Positions 18,049 through 26,587 of a stretch of DNA of 64,000 bases are shown here, piece by piece. Each line of letters opens with the position of its first letter. The stretch's first letter is position 1. The notes under the pieces were generated by a model. The model saw nothing but the letters and a program-made list of their open reading frames with translations, had not been told where the DNA came from and did no database searches. This DNA comes from Actinoplanes lobatus (lineage in GTDB: Bacteria; Actinomycetota; Actinomycetes; Mycobacteriales; Micromonosporaceae), in the NCBI RefSeq assembly GCF_014205215.1, contig NZ_JACHNC010000001.1:2795001-2859000 (forward strand), written 5' to 3'. A program made the translations under genes and the position numbers.

Positions 18049-19170
18049 CTAAAGCAGCACCAGATCGTCCCGGTGCACGACTTCTCGTTCATATCCCGGC
18101 CCGAGCTCCGCGGCCAACTCGGGTGTGGACCGTCCGAGCAGCGCCGGAAGCTCGACGGCGTCGTAGTTGACCAGCCCGCGCGCGACCGGTGTCCCGGATC
18201 CGGCGTCCACCAGATCCACCGGGTCGCCGGCCGCGAAGGACCCGTCGACCGCGGTGATGCCGGCCGGCAGCAGCGACTTGCGGCGGGCCACCACGGCCGC
18301 GACCGCGCCCTCGTCGAGGTGTAGGCGGCCGCGTGGCGCGGTGGCGTGGGCCAGCCAGAACAGGCGGGCCGCCGGACGTTTGCCGGCCGCCTGGAAAAGC
18401 GTGCCGACCTCCTCGCCGGCAAGTGCCGCCCCGGCCAGCGGCGCCGCGGTCAGGACCACCGGGATGCCGAATCCGGTAGCTATCCGGGCGGCCTCGACCT
18501 TGGTGACCATGCCGCCGGTGCCGACACCGGATCGACCCGGCGTCGCGATGTTGATATCGGACAAGTCGGATTCGTCGGCAACATAGGAGATGCGGCGTGA
18601 CAGGGGGTCCGAAGGGTTGCCGGTGTAGAGGGCGTCCACGTCGGAGAGCAGCACCAGCAGGTCGGCGTGGGCCAGCGCGGCGACCAGGGCGGCGAGCCGG
18701 TCGTTGTCGCCGAACCGGATCTCTTCGGTGGCGACCGTGTCGTTCTCGTTGACGATCGGCAGCGCACCCAGGTCGAGCAGTTTGCGCAACGTCCGGTACG
18801 CGTTGCGATAGTGCGCCCGCCGGGTCACGTCGTCGACGGTGAGCAGCACCTGCCCGACGGTCAGCCCGTGGCGGGCGAACCCCGCCGTGTACCGCCCGAT
18901 CAGCAGACCCTGGCCGACCGATGCGGCGGCCTGCTGGGTGGCCAGGTCACGCGGTCGGCGGCGCAGTTGCAGCGGAGCCAGCCCGGCGGCGATCGCGCCG
19001 CTGGACACCAGAACCACCTCACGCCCACCGGTCGCCAGCGCGCCCAGCACGTCGACCAGGGCGTCGACCCGTTGCTCGTCGATGCCGCCCGTCGCGGTGG
19101 TCAGCGAGGACGACCCCACCTTCACCACGATCCGGCGCGCACCGGTCACCACTTCCCGCACCCGGCCCAT
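18049..19170 (-). CDS. proB: Glutamate 5-kinase
   Basis: 373 residues from ATG 19170; a longer frame to 19230 would overlap the divergent gene's start. The amino-acid kinase domain shows VVKVGSSSLTT, SSGAIAAG, NENDTVATEEIRFGDND and a GTGGMVTKVEAA substrate loop. The last roughly 100 residues form a PUA domain (GRLHLDEGAVAAV). It catalyses the first, proline-inhibited step of proline synthesis. Confidence 0.96.
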   Translation of the reverse strand: MGRVREVVTGARRIVVKVGSSSLTTATGGIDEQRVDALVDVLGALATGGREVVLVSSGAIAAGLAPLQLRRRPRDLATQQAAASVGQGLLIGRYTAGFARHGLTVGQVLLTVDDVTRRAHYRNAYRTLRKLLDLGALPIVNENDTVATEEIRFGDNDRLAALVAALAHADLLVLLSDVDALYTGNPSDPLSRRISYVADESDLSDINIATPGRSGVGTGGMVTKVEAARIATGFGIPVVLTAAPLAGAALAGEEVGTLFQAAGKRPAARLFWLAHATAPRGRLHLDEGAVAAVVARRKSLLPAGITAVDGSFAAGDPVDLVDAGSGTPVARGLVNYDAVELPALLGRSTPELAAELGPGYEREVVHRDDLVLL

Positions 19171-19223
19171 TGTGCTCGGCAGGCCGGTGTCGATCGTTGT
19201 CAGATCCCATATCGTGGCGGGTG

Positions 19224-19529
19224 ATGACACCGCAGGAGTACGTCGAAGAGGTCCTGACCCTGGTGGAGAGCATCCCCGAGGGACGGGTCATGTCGTACGG
19301 AGCGATCGCCGAGGCCCTGGCCGACCGGTCCGGCCGCAACTCGCCCCGCCAGGTCGGCCGGATCATGGCGCTGCACGGCGGCGGCGTCCCGTGGCATCGG
19401 GTGTGCAGCGGTGGCGGGCGGCTCCCACCCGGTCACGAGGCGCGGGCCAAGGCGCTGCTGACGGCCGAGGGCGTGCCGATGCGCGGCGACCGGGTGCTGA
19501 TGGCCGACGCCGGCTGGATGCCCTGGTGA
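19224..19529 (+). CDS. Alkyltransferase-like protein (ATL, MGMT family without the acceptor Cys)
   Basis: 101 residues. It is the C-terminal MGMT fold only, with GRVMSYGAIAE and SPRQVGRIM (helix-turn-helix). The methyl-acceptor motif PCHRV is replaced by PWHRV (Trp57), the hallmark of alkyltransferase-like proteins. These bind O6-alkylguanine, flip the base and recruit nucleotide excision repair rather than repairing it directly. The position matches Rv3204 in the conserved block. It is divergent from proB with about 53 bp between starts. Confidence 0.93.
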   Translation: MTPQEYVEEVLTLVESIPEGRVMSYGAIAEALADRSGRNSPRQVGRIMALHGGGVPWHRVCSGGGRLPPGHEARAKALLTAEGVPMRGDRVLMADAGWMPW

Positions 19530-19572
19530 CGGGCCGGTCCACGCCGGGTGCGCCGGTGCGGCGGGGTGCGCG

Positions 19573-20364
19573 GTGAAAGCGGGTTCGCCGAGCCGTACAG
19601 CGTGGAGCGCGGCCCGCTATCGCGCCGCCCATCAGCTGCTCGAAGGCGGTTCGATCTTCGCGGACGCGCTGGCCGTACCGATGCTGGGTGAAGCGGAAGC
19701 GGATCTCCTGGCCGATGCCCCGCGCCGCGGCATGCGGCTGTTCATCGCGGCCCGGCACCGGTTCGCGGAGGACGCGCTGGCCGCTGCCGTGGATCGTGGC
19801 GTGCGGCAGGTGGTGGTGCTGGGCGCGGGCCTGGACACGTTCGCCTACCGCAACCCGCACCCGGGCGTGTCGGTGATCGAAGTGGATCATCCGGATACGC
19901 GGGAGTGGAAGCGGGAACGGCTGGCCGCGGCGGGTATCGCCGTGCCGGACACGGTGCGTCACATCGGCGTCGACTTCGAGAAGGAGTCGCTGGCCGGCCG
20001 GCTGCCGCTGGACGGACCGGCCTTCTTCCTCTGGCTGGGCGTGGTGCCCTACCTGACCGCCGAGGCTTTCGCCGCGACGCTGGACGTCACGGCCGGGCAC
20101 GAGGTGGTCTTCGACTACGCGCAGTCACCCGATCGGGCGGTCGGTGAGCGGCGTGCCCATCTGGAGGCCCGCGCCGAACGGGTGGCACGGCTGGGCGAGC
20201 CGTGGCTCAACTGCTTCGAGCCCGAGGAGATCGCCGCTGACCTGCGCGGGCGCGGTTTCACGCGAATCGAGGACCTGGGCCCGGCGGTGCTGGCGGCACG
20301 GTATTTCGGCCGTCCGGACGTGCCGCCGGAGACGCCCGGCGGGCACGTCCTGCACGCCTCATAG
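19573..20364 (+). CDS. SAM-dependent methyltransferase, leucine carboxyl methyltransferase-like
   Basis: 263 residues from GTG 19573. Features of the TIGR00027/LCMT-like family: R-x-R-rich start (SAARYRAAHQLLEGG), VVLGAGLDTFAYR SAM loop, and VIEVDHPDTREWKRERL. These actinobacterial enzymes methylate carboxyl or hydroxyl groups of small molecules, and the substrate is unknown here. It is convergent with the TetR gene, two bases between stops. Confidence 0.9.
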   Translation: MKAGSPSRTAWSAARYRAAHQLLEGGSIFADALAVPMLGEAEADLLADAPRRGMRLFIAARHRFAEDALAAAVDRGVRQVVVLGAGLDTFAYRNPHPGVSVIEVDHPDTREWKRERLAAAGIAVPDTVRHIGVDFEKESLAGRLPLDGPAFFLWLGVVPYLTAEAFAATLDVTAGHEVVFDYAQSPDRAVGERRAHLEARAERVARLGEPWLNCFEPEEIAADLRGRGFTRIEDLGPAVLAARYFGRPDVPPETPGGHVLHAS

Positions 20365-20366
20365 CC

Positions 20367-21050
20367 TTATGGCGTGAGTCCGGCCAGGGTCGCCGCGGCG
20401 CGCAGCTGGTAGTCGAAGAAGCCCTTGCGGTCCTCCTCGACCGAGTTCTTCAGCTGGCCGAACAGCTCGAAGCTGATGGCGCCGCAGATCTGGAAGAACG
20501 CGGCGATGGTGTCGGCGATGACACGCGGCGGCATCCCGGGCTGGTAGGCGGCCGCGATCGGCTCGAGCTCTTCGGCGAAACGCCCGGTCAGCGGGGGTCG
20601 CTCGACGATCACCCCGCTCTCGTACGCCTCCGCGATCGTCCTGCCCAGAAGCAGCAGCACCCGGGTCGCCGGCGCGACGGTGTCCGTGGGCGCGGCGTAT
20701 CCCGGCACCGGGCTGCCGTAGATCAGCGCCCACTCGTGCGGGTTGGCCACCGCCCATTCCCGTGCCGCGTGCCCGGCGGCCAGCCACCTCTCCAGCGGGC
20801 TGTCCGCGCCGGCCGCCGCCTGCTCGGCCGCGTCGCCGACCGCGTCGTACGCGTCGATGATCAGTGCCGTGAGCAGGTCGTCCCGGCTTGCGAAGTACCG
20901 ATAGACGGCCGACGAGGCCATGCCGAGGTCGCGGGCGACCGCACGCAACGACAGGTTGGCCCCGTCGGTGGCCAGGTGGCGGCGGGCCACCGACTTGATC
21001 TCTTCGGTCATCTCGGCCCGGACCCGGGCCCGCAGGTTGGCGGCGCTCAT
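20367..21050 (-). CDS. TetR family transcriptional regulator
   Basis: 227 residues from ATG 21050; the frame extends to 21140 but that would cover the operator region. The HTH spans about 14-58 (LSLRAVARDLGMASSAVYRYFASRDDLL), with a TetR_C-like ligand domain (GRTIAEAYESG...). It is divergent from the dehydrogenase gene, and the shared 101-bp region has two near-identical inverted repeats, the likely binding sites for this protein. Confidence 0.93.
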   Translation of the reverse strand: MSAANLRARVRAEMTEEIKSVARRHLATDGANLSLRAVARDLGMASSAVYRYFASRDDLLTALIIDAYDAVGDAAEQAAAGADSPLERWLAAGHAAREWAVANPHEWALIYGSPVPGYAAPTDTVAPATRVLLLLGRTIAEAYESGVIVERPPLTGRFAEELEPIAAAYQPGMPPRVIADTIAAFFQICGAISFELFGQLKNSVEEDRKGFFDYQLRAAATLAGLTP

Positions 21051-21071
21051 GCGGACCAGTGTGCCACAACG

Positions 21072-21136
21072 AGAGCAGTGCTCTTGCATTTCACCGAATC
21101 CCGTGCGACTGTTGTTCTCGACAGAGAGCACTGCTC
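21072..21136. promoter_or_regulatory. Paired TetR operator candidates
   Basis: AGAGCA-G-TGCTCT at 21072-21084 is a perfect 6+1+6 inverted repeat. GAGCA-C-TGCTC lies at 21126-21136 as a second copy, centres 53 bp apart. One is close to the regulator's own start and one close to the dehydrogenase ribosome binding site, so both autoregulation and repression of the target are expected. Confidence 0.7.
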
Positions 21137-21151
21137 GCAAAGGAGAACGCC

Positions 21152-22075
21152 ATGCACCTCGTCGTCGGTTCCGGCCCCATCGGCTCCTCGGTCGCCCGCC
21201 TGCTGGCCGAGCGCGGCGAGACCGTCCGGATCGTCACCCGCGGCGGCGGTGGCCCGGAGCATCCGCTGATCGAGCGGGTCGCCGCCGACGCGTCGGACGC
21301 GCACCGCCTCACCGAGCTGGCCGCCGGTGCCGCGGTCGTCTACAACTGCGCCAACCCGAAATACACCGAGTGGGCCACCAAGTGGTTCCCGCTGAACAAC
21401 GCGATGATCGCCGCGGCCGAGTCGGCCGGCGCGGTCTACGCCATCACCGGCAACCTGTACGGCTACGGCCCGCAGCCCGGCGGCCTGATGACCGAGAGCA
21501 CCCCGCCGGCCGCGACCGGTCGCAAGGGCCGGATCCGCAGCCGCATGTGGCAGGACGCGCTGGCTTCCGGGGTCCGCGCCGTCGAGGCCCGCGGCTCCGA
21601 CTACCTCGGCGCGGGCGCGGCGGGCATCTTCTCCGCCGTCCTGCTCCCGGCCATGAACGCGGGCCGCACCGCCTGGGCGCCGGCCGACGTCGACGTGCCG
21701 CACACCTTCACCTACACCGGCGACATGGCCCGCGCCCTGGTCGAGCTGGCCGCCGACGAGCGGGCGTGGGGTAAAGCGTGGCACGTGCCGTCCCCGGCCG
21801 CGATCACCATCCGTGACCTGGCCGACCGCTACGCCGTGATGACCGGCCAGTCCAAGATCAAGATCCGCAGGCTGCCGCGCTTCGTGATGCGCACCGCCGG
21901 CCTGGCCGTCCCGATCGCCCGCGAGCTGGCCGAGATGGACTACCAGTTCTACGCGCCGTTCATCCTCGACTCGTCCCTCACCGAGCGCACCTTCGGCCTG
22001 ACCGCCACCCCGATCGAGGTGGCCCTCCGCGAAACAGCCGCCGACGCCGAAGCCATCGCCGCCCGCCGCATGTGA
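21152..22075 (+). CDS. NAD(P)-dependent epimerase/dehydratase family protein
   Basis: 307 residues from ATG 21152 with AGGAGA seven bases upstream. The Rossmann motif GSGPIGSSVA is at the N-terminus. It is an atypical extended SDR: NLYGYGPQ follows AVYAITG where a YxxxK would be expected, and LPRFVMRTAGL lies late. The likely role is reduction or isomerisation of a small molecule that also acts as the TetR ligand. It is the only gene under the paired operators. Confidence 0.88.
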   Translation: MHLVVGSGPIGSSVARLLAERGETVRIVTRGGGGPEHPLIERVAADASDAHRLTELAAGAAVVYNCANPKYTEWATKWFPLNNAMIAAAESAGAVYAITGNLYGYGPQPGGLMTESTPPAATGRKGRIRSRMWQDALASGVRAVEARGSDYLGAGAAGIFSAVLLPAMNAGRTAWAPADVDVPHTFTYTGDMARALVELAADERAWGKAWHVPSPAAITIRDLADRYAVMTGQSKIKIRRLPRFVMRTAGLAVPIARELAEMDYQFYAPFILDSSLTERTFGLTATPIEVALRETAADAEAIAARRM

Positions 22076-22100
22076 CCACGGCAGCCCACCGCCACCCCGC

Positions 22101-22274
22101 CGCCGTTCCCGCGCGGCCGTCCCGCTGCCCGCGACCGGCCGCCCTACCGCCGTTCCCGCGCGGCCGTCCCGCTACTCGCGACCGGCCGCCCTACCGCCGT
22201 TCCCGCGCGGCCGTCCCGCTGCCCGCGACCGGCCGCCCCGCCGCCGCTCCCGCGCGGCCGTCCCGCTGCCCTAC
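22101..22274. repeat. 47-bp tandem repeat, about 3.7 copies
   Basis: Units begin at 22101, 22148, 22195 and 22242 with cgccgttcccgcgcggccgt. Copies 1-3 are 47 bp with a few substitutions; copy 4 is truncated. The length is not a multiple of three. The array fills the gap between the convergent dehydrogenase and gamma-glutamyltransferase genes. An open frame across it is a by-product of its composition. Confidence 0.88.
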
Positions 22275-22289
22275 CGCCGGGATGCCCGG

Positions 22290-23681
22290 TCAGAGCAGTA
22301 GGCCCACTCCGCCGCGGCGTGGATCGCCGGCCGCCCCGGCCCGGCCCACCGCCGTCACCCCGCCGAAGTAGTGGTTGATCTCCGGCCACTCGACGATCTG
22401 CCAGCCGGCGTCCGCCAGCGCCGCGAGTTCCGCGGGCGGGCAGCCGGCTTCGGCGTGCACGGTGTCCTCGACGACGTGGAACCGCGGCCGGGCGATCGCC
22501 TCCGGCACACTCAGCCCGTCGACCAGCACCCCGAGCAGCGTGTCGACCAGCGCGGTACGGATCCGCGACGCCCCCGCCGACCCCGCCGCCACGGTCAGCC
22601 CACCGTCCGGGGCGATCACCACGAGCGGGCACATGTACGACGACATCCGCCGCCCCGGCACCAGATCGTCGGTGAGCAGCTCACCCTCCCCGAGCATCGA
22701 GTTCAGGTTGATGCCGAGGCCGGGCAGCCACACGCCGGCGCCGAGGCCCAGCGTCGTGGTGATGACGCAGGCGTTCCCCTCGGGATCCACCACCGACACG
22801 TTGGTGGTGTCACCGAGCCGCTGCTTACCCCGGTTGAGCAGTGCGGACGCCACCCCGGGGGCACGTCCCGGGCGGGACAGGTCGTCCGGTAGCGCCCCGA
22901 TCGTGTCGACCGTCCGGTTCAGGTCGTGCCGGGCGTGCACGCGGTACCCGGCCATCGTGGCGTGGTCCACCGGCGTCTCGTGCACCCGGTACTCGGCCAG
23001 GTCGGCCGGCCCGATCGTGCCGCCGGCCGCCCGGACCGTCTCCACCAGCACGTCGGCGTACGCCCCGGTGTAGAACACCGCCGGCCCGTCACTGGCGAGA
23101 GCGTCCATCGCGGTCGCCAGCCCCGGGTGGAAGAGCAGTTCGTCGCCCTGGAGCAGCCGTCCACCCGGCTGGTAGAGCGCCGCCCCCTCGCCGTACGCCA
23201 GCGCCGGCGCACACGACTCCAGCGTGCGTGCGTGCGCGGCGGGCAGCAGCACCCCGGTCCGCGCCAGCCCTGCGGCCGGCGCCACCACCTCCGGCCACGG
23301 CAACCGGCCCCAGCGCCGGTGCACCTCGCCCAGCCCGGCCGGAATCCCGGGGACCGCCACGCTCGCCCCGCCGATCGAGTAGGTCTGTGGCAGCCCACCG
23401 AAGAACACGTCGACCGCCACCATCGACTCCGGCTTCCGGTCACCGTCCAGGCCGGGCACCGCGACGAAGAAGTCGAGGCAGGTGACCGCGCCGGTGCTCG
23501 CCTCGAAATAGGTGGCGAAGCCGCCGCCGCCGAGCCCCGTGTAGACCGTTTCGGCGACACAACAGGCCAGGACGGCACCCACCGCCGCGTCGGCGGCGGA
23601 CCCTCCGGCCTGCAGAATCCGGACCCCCGTGCGTGCGGTCGCCGGGTGACTGGCGGCGACGCCGGCCGCAACGCTTTTCAT
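22290..23681 (-). CDS. Gamma-glutamyltransferase family protein
   Basis: 463 residues, shorter than classical GGT, and without a signal peptide, so probably cytosolic. It is an Ntn-hydrolase: the N-terminal substrate region is AGGSAADAAVGAVLACCVAE..YTGLGGGGF, and self-cleavage before the conserved Thr of GDTTNVSVVD would create the small subunit and nucleophile. Late glycine-rich segments (AAGSAGASRI) fit the small subunit. The substrate could be glutathione, a gamma-glutamyl amide or a cephalosporin-type acyl group. Confidence 0.9.
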   Translation of the reverse strand: MKSVAAGVAASHPATARTGVRILQAGGSAADAAVGAVLACCVAETVYTGLGGGGFATYFEASTGAVTCLDFFVAVPGLDGDRKPESMVAVDVFFGGLPQTYSIGGASVAVPGIPAGLGEVHRRWGRLPWPEVVAPAAGLARTGVLLPAAHARTLESCAPALAYGEGAALYQPGGRLLQGDELLFHPGLATAMDALASDGPAVFYTGAYADVLVETVRAAGGTIGPADLAEYRVHETPVDHATMAGYRVHARHDLNRTVDTIGALPDDLSRPGRAPGVASALLNRGKQRLGDTTNVSVVDPEGNACVITTTLGLGAGVWLPGLGINLNSMLGEGELLTDDLVPGRRMSSYMCPLVVIAPDGGLTVAAGSAGASRIRTALVDTLLGVLVDGLSVPEAIARPRFHVVEDTVHAEAGCPPAELAALADAGWQIVEWPEINHYFGGVTAVGRAGAAGDPRRGGVGLLL

Positions 23682-23729
23682 GCGGCGAGCGTAGGAGAAA
23701 CCGCCCGATCTTGGTTACGATGCGCGTCG

Positions 23730-25124
23730 ATGACGACCAGTGGTCCCCCTCCCGAGGTAACCCGGACGAGTGTTCTGCCCCGCGACGTTTTGGCTGGGTA
23801 TGCGCTCGGATCGGTGGTCACGGGCGCCTTCGGCACGGTGCCCGGTTTGCTTCTTCTGCCTTATCTGACCGACACGCTGGGTGTTGCTGCGGGTGTCGCC
23901 GGATTGTTGGTCCTCCTTCCGAAGGCTTGGGACGTCATCGTCAACCCGGTGGCCGGCCGGATCTCCGACCGCACCGGCGCCCGTCGGCCGTTCATGCTCG
24001 TGGCCGGCCTGCTGCTGGGCCTCCTCTTCGCGGCGATCTTCGCGGCGCCGTTCCCCGGCGGGGCCGCTTCCGGCGGCTACGTCGCCTTCGCCTTCCTCGC
24101 GGCGGCCACCGCCTTCGCCTTTTTCCAGGTGCCCTACGTGGCGATGCCGGCCGAACTGACCGACGGCTACGCCGAACGCACCCGGCTGATGACCTGGCGG
24201 GTCGCCGTCCTGGCGCTGACCATCCTGGTCTCCGGCGCACTCGCGCCGCTGGTGGTCGACCTGACCGGCGGCGGACGCGAGGGCCACCGGTGGTCCGGCG
24301 CGTTCATCGGCTCACTCATCGTCGCGGGCACGCTCGCCACCTTCTTCGGTACGCGTGGAGCACTCACCCACACGGCCACCGCCGCCGAGCCGAGTCTCCG
24401 TGCCCAACTGCGCGTGGCGGCCGGCAACGCCCCCTTCCTCGCTCTGCTGATCTGCTGGGTCGTGCAGGCGGCCGGCATCGGCACCATGCTGGCCGGCGTC
24501 AAGTACTTCGCCGACCACGTGATCGTCCAGGAGGCCGGAGCGACCTTCCTCTTCGCCGCCTTCGTCGGCCCGGCCCTGCTGGTCATGCCCCTCTGGACGG
24601 CGGTCGGGAAGCGGCACGGCAAACTCCGCTCGCTGGTGGCCGCGTCGTTGCTCTTCGCCACCGGCGCCCTGCTCCTGCTCGCCGCCCCGGCTCTGCCCGG
24701 CGTCGCGGTCTATCTCATCGTCGCGCTGGTCGGCGCCGGTTACGCGGGTCAGCAGGTGTTCGCCATGGCGATGCTGCCGGACTGCATCGCCCACGACACC
24801 GAGCGCACCGGCCGCCGCCAGGCCGGCGTCTTCACCGGCCTGTGGACCGCGGGGGAGACCCTCGGGCTGGCGCTCGGCCCCGGTATCTACGCATTGATCC
24901 TCCAGATCTTCGGCTACGTCTCGTCGGCCACCGGTGAGTCGGCCGTGCAGAGCGACACGGCACGGCTCGGGGTGCTGCTGGGTTTCACGGTCGTCCCGGC
25001 CCTGCTGGTCGGCGCGGCCGTGCTGTTGCTGCGACGCTACGACGACCGGACCGGCGCCGCCGGTGGGCCTGTGGACAACCCGGCGGTGTGGACAACCGAG
25101 AACCGGACGCCCGGGGAGGGGTAG
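23730..25124 (+). CDS. GPH-type/MFS sugar transporter
   Basis: 464 residues with about 12 hydrophobic segments. The signature KAWDVIVNPVAGRISDRTGARRPFM is typical of the glycoside-pentoside-hexuronide cation symporter family (MelB-like). It lies 10 bp before the PLP enzyme gene on the same strand, so the two are probably co-transcribed. The substrate is unknown. Confidence 0.9.
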   Translation: MTTSGPPPEVTRTSVLPRDVLAGYALGSVVTGAFGTVPGLLLLPYLTDTLGVAAGVAGLLVLLPKAWDVIVNPVAGRISDRTGARRPFMLVAGLLLGLLFAAIFAAPFPGGAASGGYVAFAFLAAATAFAFFQVPYVAMPAELTDGYAERTRLMTWRVAVLALTILVSGALAPLVVDLTGGGREGHRWSGAFIGSLIVAGTLATFFGTRGALTHTATAAEPSLRAQLRVAAGNAPFLALLICWVVQAAGIGTMLAGVKYFADHVIVQEAGATFLFAAFVGPALLVMPLWTAVGKRHGKLRSLVAASLLFATGALLLLAAPALPGVAVYLIVALVGAGYAGQQVFAMAMLPDCIAHDTERTGRRQAGVFTGLWTAGETLGLALGPGIYALILQIFGYVSSATGESAVQSDTARLGVLLGFTVVPALLVGAAVLLLRRYDDRTGAAGGPVDNPAVWTTENRTPGEG

Positions 25125-25134
25125 CGTCGCGGGC

Positions 25135-26553
25135 ATGATCAATGCGCTGCCGGAGAAGGGCGTGCCGGGCGAGCAGATCCTCGCCGAGCTGCGTGAGCTG
25201 CGCGGCGGTGACCTGCCGACACACGGCGGGCGCCTCTTCGCCTATGTCTACGACCCCGCTCTGGACGGCCTGGACGACCTGGCCCGGGCCGCCCACGCCA
25301 CGTCGGCACACGTCAACGGCCTCGACCCGACCGCCTTCCCCTCCCTGCTGGCGATGGAGAACGCCCTGGTCGCCGCGGCCGCCACGGTGCTGCACGGCGG
25401 CCCGGCGACGGTCGGCAGCGTGACCAGCGGCGGGACGGAGTCGCTGATCCTGGCGGTCAAGGCGGCCCGTGACGCCCACCCCGAGATCGCCAGGCCACGC
25501 CTGGTCGTCCCGGCCACGGCACACGCCGCCTTCGCGAAGGCGGCGCACTACCTGCGGGTGGAGCTCGACACCGTGCCGGTGAAGGGTCTGCGGGCCGACC
25601 CGGTGGCGATGGCCGCCGCGATCACCCCGGAGACCGTGCTGGTCGCGGCCTCCGCCCCGAGCTATGCGCACGGCGTGGTCGATCCGATCCCCGAGCTGGC
25701 GGCCATCGCCGCCGGGCGTGGCGTGCGATTCCACGTGGACGCGTGCTTCGGCGGCTGGATCCTGCCCTATCTGCGACGGCTCGGCGCCGACCTGCCCGAT
25801 TTCGACCTCTCCGTGCCCGGCGTCACGAGCATCTCGGTCGACCTGCACAAATACGCGTATGCGCCGAAGGGCGTCTCGATCCTGCTGCACCGGGACGAGG
25901 AGCTGCGCCGCCCGCAGTATTTCGCCTACGCCGACTGGCCCGGCTACACCATGATCAACCCGGTGATCTCGTCCACCCGCTCGGGCGGCCCGATCGCCGC
26001 GGCCTTCGCCACGCTGCGCTCCATCGGCGACACCGGCTATCTGGAGCTGGCCACCCGCACCCGCGAGGCGGTCGCGATGCTGGCCGCCGCGGTCGAGGCG
26101 ACCGACGGCGTCCGCCTCTACGCCCCACCCGAGACCAGCGTGGTCTGCCTGGCCGCCGACGGCGTCGATCTGTTCGTCCTGGCCGACGAGCTGGCGGCCC
26201 GAGGTTGGCACACCCAGCCCCAGATGGCCTACGCCGATCTCCCACCGACCATCCATCTCACGGTGACCGCAGCCGTCCGCGCGACCGCCGCCGACTTCGC
26301 CCCCGACCTGACTGCGGCCGTGGCCGCGGCGAAGGCCCGCGGCCCGGTCGACCTGCCACCGCTGCCCCCGCTGACGCCCGAGATGATCACCCCCGAGCTG
26401 ATCGCCTCCCTGGCCGAGGGGCTGGGCCTGGCCGGCGGCGACTTCACCCAGATGGCCACGGTGAATTCCATCCTGAACGCCGCCCCACCCGCGCTCCGCG
26501 AGGCCCTCCTGACCGGCTTCCTGAGCCTCCTCCAACACCCGCCGACGCAATGA
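25135..26553 (+). CDS. PLP-dependent decarboxylase/lyase (sphingosine-1-phosphate lyase-like)
   Basis: 472 residues. Fold-type I PLP enzyme of the group II decarboxylase family: SVTSGGTESLILAVKAAR (phosphate loop), HVDACFGGW (Asp for the pyridine nitrogen) and SVDLHKYAYAPKG (Schiff-base Lys). The PTAFPSLLAMENALV start and overall layout resemble sphingosine-1-phosphate lyases and related bacterial aldolases/decarboxylases rather than glutamate decarboxylase. It is downstream of and close to the GPH transporter. Confidence 0.88.
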   Translation: MINALPEKGVPGEQILAELRELRGGDLPTHGGRLFAYVYDPALDGLDDLARAAHATSAHVNGLDPTAFPSLLAMENALVAAAATVLHGGPATVGSVTSGGTESLILAVKAARDAHPEIARPRLVVPATAHAAFAKAAHYLRVELDTVPVKGLRADPVAMAAAITPETVLVAASAPSYAHGVVDPIPELAAIAAGRGVRFHVDACFGGWILPYLRRLGADLPDFDLSVPGVTSISVDLHKYAYAPKGVSILLHRDEELRRPQYFAYADWPGYTMINPVISSTRSGGPIAAAFATLRSIGDTGYLELATRTREAVAMLAAAVEATDGVRLYAPPETSVVCLAADGVDLFVLADELAARGWHTQPQMAYADLPPTIHLTVTAAVRATAADFAPDLTAAVAAAKARGPVDLPPLPPLTPEMITPELIASLAEGLGLAGGDFTQMATVNSILNAAPPALREALLTGFLSLLQHPPTQ

Positions 26554-26587
26554 CGCAATGTTTACGTCAGGTAGGTAGGCTGGTGGG

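Noticed and set aside
22101..22274. Possible CRISPR array
   Set aside because: Units abut with no spacers, and no cas genes lie nearby.
22072..22371. 99-residue frame over the 47-bp repeats
   Set aside because: The repeat is not a multiple of three, so the protein has no true periodicity, and it reads into the antisense of the gamma-glutamyltransferase gene.
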